In this document: in pieces, positions 1 to 5,004 of the stretch
How positions within the stretch are numbered: the first letter of the stretch is position 1
Layout: every line of letters starts with the position of its first letter
From: Deltaproteobacteria bacterium
Lineage (GTDB): Bacteria; Myxococcota; Polyangia; Haliangiales; Haliangiaceae
DNA length: 5,004 nt
Assembly: GCA_018262455.1 (NCBI GenBank)
Contig: JAGSPR010000463.1
Coordinates: 1-5,004, forward strand
Reading direction: 5' to 3'
Notes under the pieces: generated by a model
The model's input: only the letters and a program-made list of their open reading frames with translations
Told to the model about the DNA's origin: nothing
The model's database searches: none
Translations under genes and position numbers: made by a program

Positions 1-697
<697 letters not shown>

Positions 698-710
698 CGC
701 GCGCACTCTA
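698..710 (-). promoter_or_regulatory. Possible -10 element for leaderless transcription of the CBS-like gene
   Basis: On the minus strand TAGAGT (710-705) sits 7 nt before the ATG at 697, and no Shine-Dalgarno-like purine run lies between. A sigma-70 type -10 box at this distance would place transcription initiation on or next to the start codon. No good -35 hexamer is visible 16-19 nt upstream. The call rests on a short motif and its position only. Confidence 0.35.
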
Positions 711-770
711 CCCGAGGGCTCGGCCGGTGGGTCGATCTCGTGGACGCTTCCGCCCGCACCCGCGGTGGTC

Positions 771-784
771 TACGGTCTCGCCCG
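771..784 (+). promoter_or_regulatory. Possible -10 element for leaderless transcription of the 128-aa protein gene
   Basis: TACGGT (771-776) fits TAnnnT and ends 8 nt before the ATG at 785. The intervening bases (ctcgcccg) contain no ribosome binding site. It mirrors the arrangement on the other side of this 87-bp divergent spacer. A -35 candidate (TTCCGC at 748-753, 17-nt spacing) is poor. Inference from position and motif. Confidence 0.35.
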
Positions 785-1171
785 ATGGACACGCACTACC
801 TCAACACCGACCTGGACGTCGTCACCAGCGTCGATCCTGCACCGCTCGTCGCCGCGATCGAAGCCCGGGGCGGTTCGGTGATGGCCGTCCAACCCGAAGG
901 TAGCGGCTGGCGCGCCGTGTTCGAGATCAATGCGCAACATGACCTGCCCGAGCCCACGATCCACGCCCTGCTCGATCTGGTCGGATCGCTCGACGGCGAG
1001 GCCGGGGCCGCGTGGACCGGCGCGCAGGTTCGCGAGCTCAACATCGGCTACGACTGCGGAGACGGGCCGTGGGGCTTCCATCAATCGCTCAGCCCCTCCA
1101 CGCTGGCGCGCATCGCCGCCGCGAACGTGGGCCTGCGCTGGACGCTGTATCCCGAGCGCTCGCCGGTCTAG
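785..1171 (+). CDS. Uncharacterised 128-aa protein
   Basis: I do not recognise a named family with certainty. The open frame extends far upstream (to about 218), but that part lies antisense to the CBS-like gene. The ATG at 785 falls just after the divergent spacer, so it is the sensible start. The protein is soluble and acidic, with no signal peptide or membrane segment. It opens with YLNTDLDVVTSVDP, has a GWRAVFEIN strand near 41-49, a helix around 57-70, ELNIGYDCG near 84-92, WGFHQSLSP (96-104), a helix at 106-113 (LARIAAAN), and ends with a strand LRWTLYP (117-123). Short alternating strands and helices suggest a compact alpha/beta domain. One cysteine (Cys91) and no metal motif are seen. 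The first residues resemble small conserved hypothetical proteins that I recall from cyanobacteria and myxobacteria, but no function can be given. It is followed after 71 nt by the OsmC-type gene on the same strand. Confidence 0.8.
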   Translation: MDTHYLNTDLDVVTSVDPAPLVAAIEARGGSVMAVQPEGSGWRAVFEINAQHDLPEPTIHALLDLVGSLDGEAGAAWTGAQVRELNIGYDCGDGPWGFHQSLSPSTLARIAAANVGLRWTLYPERSPV

Positions 1172-1181
1172 CGAGCCCCGA

Positions 1182-1194
1182 CGCAGATTCTGCG
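1182..1194. promoter_or_regulatory. 13-bp inverted repeat in the spacer before the OsmC-type gene
   Basis: CGCAGA-T-TCTGCG is a perfect 6-bp dyad around one central base. It lies in the 71-nt gap (1172-1242) between the 128-aa protein gene and the OsmC-type gene, 48 nt before the latter's ATG. A 1-nt loop cannot form a good hairpin, so it fits a protein-binding operator better than a terminator. No clear promoter hexamers were found in the gap. It could easily be chance. Confidence 0.25.
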
Positions 1195-1242
1195 CGATCC
1201 CCGGGTCGTTGGGCGGGTACGCCGCGTGCTTGGAGTAGGTGC

Positions 1243-1701
1243 ATGACCCCTCACTTCCCGCATCGCTACGTCTCGACGACCACGCGGACCGGTCATGGGC
1301 AGGCCAAGCTCGAGGCGCCGCCGCGACCGCCGATCGTGGGTGGGCCGACCCCGGAGCTCCACGGCGACCCGACCCACTGGTCACCCGAGCACCTGCTGGC
1401 TTCGTCGATCGGGCTGTCGCTGTTCACGACGTTCGACGTGTTCGCGGCACGCGAGAACATCGCCGTGCTCGGGTGGCGTGACGTGGTGACCGGCGTGCTC
1501 GACCGCACGTCCGCGGGCCTCGCGCTCAAGAGCTTCACGGTCGAGATCGAGATCACCGTCGAGCCGGCCGACATCGAGCGGGCACGGACCATCCTCGATC
1601 GCGCCAAGGAGTACTGCATCATCTCGAAGGCGCTCAAGACCCCGCTCAAGATCGAGGCCCACATCTGGAGCCACGATCAGCGGCACCCGGTGCACGCTTG
1701 A
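1243..1701 (+). CDS. OsmC/Ohr-fold family protein lacking the first catalytic Cys
   Basis: The 152-aa protein starts at an ATG with a good Shine-Dalgarno (GGAG at 1232-1235, 7-nt spacing). It has the OsmC layout: an N-terminal beta region with little conservation, then the helix-starting motif SPEHLLASS (47-55), an exchange into FTVEIEITV strands (98-106), a helix at 109-123, and the second-Cys motif EYCIISKAL (123-131). OsmC and Ohr proteins are cytosolic thiol peroxidases that reduce organic hydroperoxides with a reactive Cys pair. Counting from the PE of the helix motif, the peroxidatic Cys position falls on Ser59 (TCG at 1417-1419), while the second Cys is kept as Cys125. Classical two-Cys peroxidase chemistry is therefore doubtful; a different thiol role, a binding role or reduced activity are alternatives. 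The stop codon overlaps the start of the haem lipoprotein gene, so the two are probably co-transcribed and translationally coupled. Confidence 0.88.
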   Translation: MTPHFPHRYVSTTTRTGHGQAKLEAPPRPPIVGGPTPELHGDPTHWSPEHLLASSIGLSLFTTFDVFAARENIAVLGWRDVVTGVLDRTSAGLALKSFTVEIEITVEPADIERARTILDRAKEYCIISKALKTPLKIEAHIWSHDQRHPVHA

Positions 1702-2453
1702 GGGCGCTGTCCAGCATGCTGTCCGGCGTGATGTCCGGCGTGATGTCCGGCGTGATGGCCGTGGCGGCGTGCCAGGCGAGCCTGGCCGACCCGCCGAAGC
1801 CGATCCCGAAGCCGATCCCGAAGCCGATCCCGAAGCCGACCCCCGCACCCGGCTACGACCACGACGCGGTCGTGCGGTTTCACATGCACCAGAACTTCGA
1901 TCTGCTCCGCGCGATCGAGCGCCTGCTGATCCGCGGCAAGCTCGATGAGGCCAAGCAGTTCGCCGAGGCGATCGCGACGGCACCCGACGAACCGGCGCAC
2001 GGCCCGTGGGCCACGCAGACGCTGCTGGTGCGCGATCGCGCCGCGGCGCTGGCCCGCGCGAGCTCGGTCGAGGACGCGCTGCGGAAGGACACCTCGCTCG
2101 CCTCGGCGTGCGGGAGCTGTCATCGCGAGCTCGACGTCACCCTGTTCAAGGATCACCCGGCGGCGCCCCCCGATCGGCCGATGCTCGACGCCCGGATGGC
2201 GCGCCACCGCTGGGCCGCCGATCGGCTGTGGGAAGGCGTGGTCGGCAATGCCGACGAAGCCTGGCGAGCCGGGCTCGACGTCCTCGCGGCCGCACCGCTC
2301 GACCTCGGCGAGGCCCGCGCCCCGTTCGCGCGCAACCTGCAGCAGCTCGCGAGCACGGCGCGACGCACGAAGCCCGCGGCCCCCGATCGCTCCACCGCCT
2401 ACGCCGAGCTCCTCATCACCTGCGCCGGGTGTCACGCCCTGCCGCGCAAGTGA
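1698..2453 (+). CDS. Putative two-haem c-type cytochrome lipoprotein with Pro-Lys linker
   Basis: The 251-aa reading starts at TTG 1698, overlapping the previous stop as TTGA. Later in-frame ATGs at 1716, 1731, 1743 and 1755 are possible starts, but only the TTG start puts an Arg (residue 2) ahead of the hydrophobic segment. A signal peptide ends in VAAC (22-25), a lipobox, so Cys25 should be lipidated and the protein membrane-anchored outside the cytoplasm. A rigid linker PKPI-PKPI-PKPI-PKPT follows (33-48). The mature part has two CxxCH haem-attachment motifs, CGSCH (138-142) and CAGCH (242-246), the second five residues from the C-terminus. Each is preceded by about 90 mostly helical residues with a similar opening (MHQNFDLLRAIERLL at 62-76; a matching stretch starting RHRWAADRLWEG near 175-186). 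This suggests a duplicated helical haem domain resembling the class II (c'-type) layout. An electron-transfer or sensory role is inference. It ends one base from the convergent sigma gene. Confidence 0.85.
   Translation: MRALSSMLSGVMSGVMSGVMAVAACQASLADPPKPIPKPIPKPIPKPTPAPGYDHDAVVRFHMHQNFDLLRAIERLLIRGKLDEAKQFAEAIATAPDEPAHGPWATQTLLVRDRAAALARASSVEDALRKDTSLASACGSCHRELDVTLFKDHPAAPPDRPMLDARMARHRWAADRLWEGVVGNADEAWRAGLDVLAAAPLDLGEARAPFARNLQQLASTARRTKPAAPDRSTAYAELLITCAGCHALPRK
1722..1757 (+). repeat. 12-bp tandem repeat, three perfect copies, in the signal peptide
   Basis: TCCGGCGTGATG occurs three times head-to-tail (1722-1733, 1734-1745, 1746-1757), encoding Ser-Gly-Val-Met three times in the hydrophobic core of the lipoprotein signal peptide. 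A partial copy precedes it (the ATG at 1716). Because the unit is a multiple of three, gain or loss of copies keeps the frame. Each copy also brings an in-frame ATG. Confidence 0.95.
1794..1841 (+). repeat. 12-bp tandem repeat, four copies, encoding the PKPI/PKPT linker
   Basis: CCGAAGCCGATC is repeated perfectly at 1794-1805, 1806-1817 and 1818-1829, and a fourth copy at 1830-1841 differs at one base (ATC to ACC, Ile to Thr). It encodes a proline-lysine tether just after the lipidated Cys, likely an extended polyproline-like spacer between the membrane anchor and the haem domains. Copy-number changes would alter tether length in steps of four residues. Confidence 0.95.
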
Positions 2454-2454
2454 G

Positions 2455-3279
2455 TCAGCGCTTGATCGGGGGGAACCCTGCCGGCGCGCCGGAAGGGGGG
2501 CGAAGCCCTGGGGAGATCGCGCCGAGGATTGCCGCGCGCACGGCCGAGCGGACCGGCGCGGGCACCGCGTCCCCGGGCACGCTCCGGCACAGCGACACCG
2601 TGCGCTTGAGGACCTCGCACGCCCCCGCACAGCGGTCGCACGTCGCGAGGTGCGTCTCGATCCGAGCGCACGTCGCCTGATCGATCTCCGCACCCGCATA
2701 GGCCGTCAGATCCTGCGCCAGCTCCGGGCACGGATCGGTCTCGCTGGCGTCGAGCACGCCGACGAGCGCGTGGCGCAGCGCCATCCGCGCACGATGCAGC
2801 CGGCTCTTCAGCGCCCCGATCTCGACCCCGACCACCTCGGCGGCCTCGGCCGCGCTCAGCCCCTCGACGTCGCGCAGCACGAGCACCTCGCGCTGCTCGG
2901 GCGCCAGCGACGCGATCGCCGTCGCGAGCGCCTCGCCGATCTGACGCGCCTGGACCCGCAGATCGGGCGCCGGCGCCGGGTCCTGGAGCTGGTCGTCCAC
3001 CGGGATCGTCGGACGGACGCCGCGACGCTCCTTGATGCAGAAGCTCCGCGCGATCTGATAGAGCCACGTCGACAGCGCGGCGTCGCCGCGGAATCCCCGC
3101 AGGTGACGAAACGCGGCGAGCATCGTCTCCTGCAGCACCTCGCGCGCCGCGTCCTCGTCGCCACACATCCGCAGCCCGAACCGATAGATCCGCTGCTCGT
3201 AGCGCGCGAGCAGCTGGTCCACCGCCGCGCGGTCTCCCGCCTGGGCCGCTGCGATCAAGGACTCGTCGGAGGTTTCCAC
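2455..3279 (-). CDS. ECF sigma factor with fused C-terminal zf-HC2-like (ZAS) anti-sigma domain
   Basis: The 274-aa protein starts at GTG (3279-3277) with GGAG 5 nt upstream. Region 2 spans about 22-86 ([35 protein letters not shown]). A linker rich in Pro and Asp (88-107) follows. Region 4 spans about 118-171 with the helix-turn-helix [20 protein letters not shown]. Residues 181-274 are an extra domain: Cys184, then 26 residues on His210-x3-Cys214-x2-Cys217, the zinc ligand pattern and spacing of ZAS anti-sigma factors such as RsrA. Further cysteines at 204, 221 and 231 bring this tail to six. It should direct RNA polymerase to a small regulon, with the tail restraining activity in cis until a metal or thiol-redox signal arrives (inference). 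The start lies inside the dioxygenase gene (25-nt overlap), implying one transcript and coupling. ECF44/CorE-like sigmas also carry Cys-rich tails, but the CxC in the linker that I recall for that group is absent here. Confidence 0.92.
   Translation of the reverse strand: METSDESLIAAAQAGDRAAVDQLLARYEQRIYRFGLRMCGDEDAAREVLQETMLAAFRHLRGFRGDAALSTWLYQIARSFCIKERRGVRPTIPVDDQLQDPAPAPDLRVQARQIGEALATAIASLAPEQREVLVLRDVEGLSAAEAAEVVGVEIGALKSRLHRARMALRHALVGVLDASETDPCPELAQDLTAYAGAEIDQATCARIETHLATCDRCAGACEVLKRTVSLCRSVPGDAVPAPVRSAVRAAILGAISPGLRPPSGAPAGFPPIKR
2476..2497 (+). terminator. GC-rich hairpin just past the cytochrome stop codon (possible transcript end)
   Basis: CCCT (2476-2479) pairs with AGGG (2494-2497). 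After one G/A mismatch, CCGG (2481-2484) pairs with CCGG (2489-2492) around a CGCG loop. The structure begins 23 nt after the haem lipoprotein stop. No T-run follows, so classical intrinsic termination is not supported. The same bases encode the Pro/Gly-rich C-terminal tail of the sigma factor on the other strand, which may explain the composition. Confidence 0.22.
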
Positions 3280-4166
3280 TCCTGCTCCATACCATCCCCC
3301 AGGGTGAGCGGGACCGTGAGGTAGCGTCTGCCGTTCGCGTGCGGGCGCGGCAGGTGCCCCGCATCGATGTTGATCTGGACGCTCGGCACCAGCAGCCGCG
3401 GCGGGGCCAGGCTCGCATCGCGCTCGCGACGGAACTGCACGAACTCGTCGCGCGTCGTGGTGGCGCGGAGCTGCACGTTGGCGCGCTTCGAGCGCTCGAT
3501 CGTCGTCTCGTACCGCAGCGCGCGACCGTCCGGCTGGTAGTCGTGGCCGACGAACACGCGCGTGCGGTCCGGCAGCGCGTACAGCAGGTCGTGCACCGAG
3601 TGATACAGCTCTGCCGCATCACCGCGCGGGAAGTCGCAGCGCCCGGTGCCGTGATCCTCGACGAACAGCGCGTCGCCGGTGAAGACCGCATCCTCGATCA
3701 GGTAGGACACACACGCCGGGGTGTGGCCCGGCGTCGCGAGCACGGTGATCTGCAGCGTGCCGGCGGCGATCGTGTCGCCATCCGAGAGCAGGCGGTCGAA
3801 CTGGCTGCCGTCGGTGGGAAACCCAGCCGGCAGATCGAACACCTGCTTGAACACCGCCTGGATCTCGGAGATCCGGCTGCCGATCGCGACGCGCGCGTCG
3901 AACCGGCGTCGCAGCCACTGCGAGCCCGAGACGTGATCGGCGTGCGCGTGGGTCTCGAGGACATAGTGCAGCCGCAGCCGGTTCGCGACGCAGAAGCTGG
4001 CCACGCGCTCGAGACCGGCCGCGGTCATGCGCGACGTCAGGGAGTCGTAGTCGAGGACAGGATCGATCACCACCGCGTCCCGGCTCGTCGGGTCGTAGAC
4101 CACGTAGGTCATCGTCGAGGTGGCGGGGTCGTAGAACGGCTCGATCTGGATGACGCCTGGCTGCAT
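3255..4166 (-). CDS. Persulfide dioxygenase, Blh/ETHE1-like metallo-beta-lactamase fold
   Basis: The 303-aa protein is counted from ATG 4166. Longer starts at 4235 or 4220 are open, but they add residues foreign to the family with atypical codons (AGA, AGG, CGA, CTT). It opens with [26 protein letters not shown] and then [11 protein letters not shown] (31-41). The MBL motif THAHADH is at 72-78 (His73, His75, Asp77, His78), TPGHTPA at 145-151 (His148), FTGDALF at 162-168 (Asp165) and GHDYQPDGR at 207-215 (His208). In ETHE1-type enzymes the second His of the HxHxDH motif, the later His and the Asp hold one iron, here matching His75, His148 and Asp165. GRCDFPRGD (175-183) and a C-terminal [13 protein letters not shown] stretch are like Blh of sulfide-responsive bigR operons. 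Expected reaction: glutathione persulfide plus O2 to sulfite and glutathione, cytosolic. It overlaps the sigma gene downstream and is divergent from the exporter that could remove its product. The start has no Shine-Dalgarno. Confidence 0.93.
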   Translation of the reverse strand: MQPGVIQIEPFYDPATSTMTYVVYDPTSRDAVVIDPVLDYDSLTSRMTAAGLERVASFCVANRLRLHYVLETHAHADHVSGSQWLRRRFDARVAIGSRISEIQAVFKQVFDLPAGFPTDGSQFDRLLSDGDTIAAGTLQITVLATPGHTPACVSYLIEDAVFTGDALFVEDHGTGRCDFPRGDAAELYHSVHDLLYALPDRTRVFVGHDYQPDGRALRYETTIERSKRANVQLRATTTRDEFVQFRRERDASLAPPRLLVPSVQINIDAGHLPRPHANGRRYLTVPLTLGDGMEQEWKPPTSP

Positions 4167-4199
4167 GGCATCTGGTGAGAGCTTGGACCGCGAGCGAAG

Positions 4200-4211
4200 G
4201 ATTCGCGAATC
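4200..4211. promoter_or_regulatory. 12-bp perfect palindrome in the divergent dioxygenase/exporter spacer
   Basis: GATTCGCGAATC is a perfect dyad near the middle of the 74-bp interval 4167-4240 between the preferred start codons of the divergent dioxygenase and exporter genes. The interval has lower G+C at would-be third codon positions on both strands, which argues it is non-coding. This is the natural place for a shared operator. The half-sites ATTC/GAAT are like those I recall for ArsR-family persulfide sensors (SqrR), but those are spaced by about 8 bp and these by 2. No convincing -35/-10 pairs were found. A 12-bp palindrome can also occur by chance in 5 kb. Confidence 0.35.
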
Positions 4212-4240
4212 GTTTGGCATCGGCCTGGCTCTCATCCAAT

Positions 4241-4981
4241 GTGCTCGTGCTCGCCACCCTCCTGTGCCTCGCGATCGGGCTCAGCCTCGGCATGCTGGGC
4301 GGCGGGGGCGCGGCACTCGCGCTGCCCGTGTTCGTCTACGTCGCGGGCCTCCCTGCGGCCGACGCCGTCACGGTTTCTCTGATCGTCGTCGGCGCCACCA
4401 GCCTGGTCGCGACGATGGGGCACCTCCGCCATGGCCAGGTCGATGCCCGCGCGGTCGCGCTGGTCGCCGGGGCGGGAATCCCCGGGACGCTTCTCGGCGC
4501 CGCGTTCACCAGCCTGGTCCCGCCGAGCGTGCTGCTCGGAGCGTTCGCCGTCCTGCTGCTCGGGGCCGCGGCGTGGATGGGCTTCGGCAAGATCCCGGCC
4601 CCGCGACCCGCGCGGCGGTGGCCGGTGATCGCCGTGACCGGCGCGGGCGTCGGCATCCTCACCGGGTTTCTCGGGGTCGGCGGCGGCTTCCTGCTCGTCC
4701 CCGTCCTGACCCGGCTCGTCGGGCTCGAGACCCGGCGCGCCATCGGGACCTCGCTCGCGGTGATCACGATCAACTGCGTCGCGGGCGTGCTGGGCCACCT
4801 CGGGCACGCCTCGCCACCGCTCGCCCCCACCGTCAGCTTCACGCTCGCTGCCGGGCTCGGTGCGGTCGCCGGTCAGCTGGCGGGGCAGCGGCTCCGGATC
4901 TCGCACCTCCATCGCGGCTTCGCGATCCTGCTCGGCAGCGTCGGTGCCGCGGTGGCGTGGCGCGTCGTCGTTGCGAGCTGA
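4241..4981 (+). CDS. TauE/SafE family membrane protein, probable sulfite/sulfonate exporter
   Basis: The protein is very hydrophobic, with about eight predicted membrane helices. The first starts at [13 protein letters not shown], and the last is [18 protein letters not shown] at the C-terminus. Two family-typical glycine clusters begin each half: GMLGGGGA near residues 17-24 and [15 protein letters not shown] near 140-155. A basic loop APRPARRW separates the halves, matching the two-repeat TauE/SafE architecture. Family members export sulfite, sulfoacetate or related anions, and the divergent persulfide dioxygenase makes sulfite a likely substrate here (inference). The start is uncertain: the frame is open back to GTG 4175, but codons 4175-4240 (AGA, GCT, GGA, AAT, CGT, TTG, TCA) are unlike the rest. 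GTG 4241 gives 246 aa, with the first helix at the N-terminus as is usual in the family; GTG 4247 and TTG 4214 are alternatives. None has a good ribosome binding site. Confidence 0.88.
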   Translation: MLVLATLLCLAIGLSLGMLGGGGAALALPVFVYVAGLPAADAVTVSLIVVGATSLVATMGHLRHGQVDARAVALVAGAGIPGTLLGAAFTSLVPPSVLLGAFAVLLLGAAAWMGFGKIPAPRPARRWPVIAVTGAGVGILTGFLGVGGGFLLVPVLTRLVGLETRRAIGTSLAVITINCVAGVLGHLGHASPPLAPTVSFTLAAGLGAVAGQLAGQRLRISHLHRGFAILLGSVGAAVAWRVVVAS

Positions 4982-5004
4982 GCGCGCCGGGATCGATCGG
5001 ATCG

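Noticed and set aside
1722..1841. Repeats considered as a CRISPR array or phage attachment site
   Set aside because: The units are 12 bp, contiguous, without spacers, in frame and coding. They are simple tandem repeats.
2481..2492. Perfect palindrome CCGGCGCGCCGG as an operator
   Set aside because: It is composed only of G and C inside the coding end of the sigma gene, where such palindromes are common by chance. It is kept only as part of a weak hairpin call.
1677..2699. 340-codon open frame on the minus strand
   Set aside because: It is antisense to the cytochrome gene. Its repetitive Arg-Asp-Arg-Leu and His-Ala-Gly-His parts are the complement of the two 12-bp repeats.
2968..3017. Sigma factor as a typical ECF44/CorE copper or cadmium sensor
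   Set aside because: The linker between regions 2 and 4 has no CxC motif, and the tail matches the ZAS C-H-C-C spacing better than the CorE-type Cys-rich domain as I remember it.
1945..3324. 459-codon open frame on the plus strand
   Set aside because: It crosses the haem lipoprotein and lies antisense to the sigma gene. Its translation is Arg/Pro/Ser-rich with no domain, while both overlapped genes have firm motif support.
2432..3691. 419-codon open frame on the minus strand
   Set aside because: It is out of frame with both the dioxygenase and the sigma genes, and Arg/Ala/Ser-rich without motifs.
3339..4178. 279-codon open frame on the plus strand
   Set aside because: It is antisense to the dioxygenase, whose metal-binding motifs and full-length family match are unambiguous.
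4167..4235. 23-residue N-terminal extension of the dioxygenase from ATG 4235 or 4220
   Set aside because: Residues do not resemble the family, codons are atypical, and the segment would overlap the exporter's control region. ATG 4166 matches the normal family start.

Overview
The window is very GC-rich (roughly 70% by eye), tightly packed, and strongly biased to G or C at third codon positions. It looks like chromosome from a high-GC bacterium. The gene content points towards a myxobacterium-like deltaproteobacterium: a c-type haem lipoprotein with a Pro-Lys linker, an ECF sigma factor with a fused zinc-finger tail, and a one-Cys OsmC protein. That taxonomic call is an inference, because there is no rRNA or marker gene here.

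Layout, left to right. Positions 1-697 (minus) hold the N-terminal 232 codons of a cystathionine beta-synthase / cysteine synthase family enzyme that runs off the left edge. An 87-bp divergent spacer (698-784) follows; each flanking ATG has a TAnnnT hexamer 7-8 nt in front of it and no Shine-Dalgarno, which suggests leaderless transcripts. On the plus strand come an unrecognised 128-aa protein (785-1171), an OsmC-fold protein whose first catalytic Cys is Ser (1243-1701), and, overlapping it by 4 nt, a putative two-haem c-type lipoprotein (1698-2453) with two different 12-bp tandem repeats near its N-terminus. That gene meets a minus-strand gene tail-to-tail with one base between the stop codons.

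The minus-strand pair is a Blh/ETHE1-type persulfide dioxygenase (3255-4166) followed by an ECF sigma factor (2455-3279). The sigma gene starts inside the 3' end of the dioxygenase gene and its product carries a C-terminal zf-HC2-like anti-sigma domain with six cysteines. Divergent from the dioxygenase, across about 74 bp that contain a 12-bp perfect palindrome, lies a TauE/SafE family membrane exporter (4241-4981).

Taken together, the right half reads as a reactive-sulfur detoxification module: the dioxygenase would oxidise glutathione persulfide to sulfite, the TauE/SafE protein would export sulfite, and the sigma factor with its built-in Cys-rich zinc domain is a plausible thiol/persulfide-responsive regulator. 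The left half (CBS, OsmC protein, c-type haem lipoprotein) has a compatible thiol/redox theme, but nothing in the sequence proves that the two halves work together. No RNA genes, insertion sequences, CRISPR arrays or gene-free stretches over 300 bases were seen.
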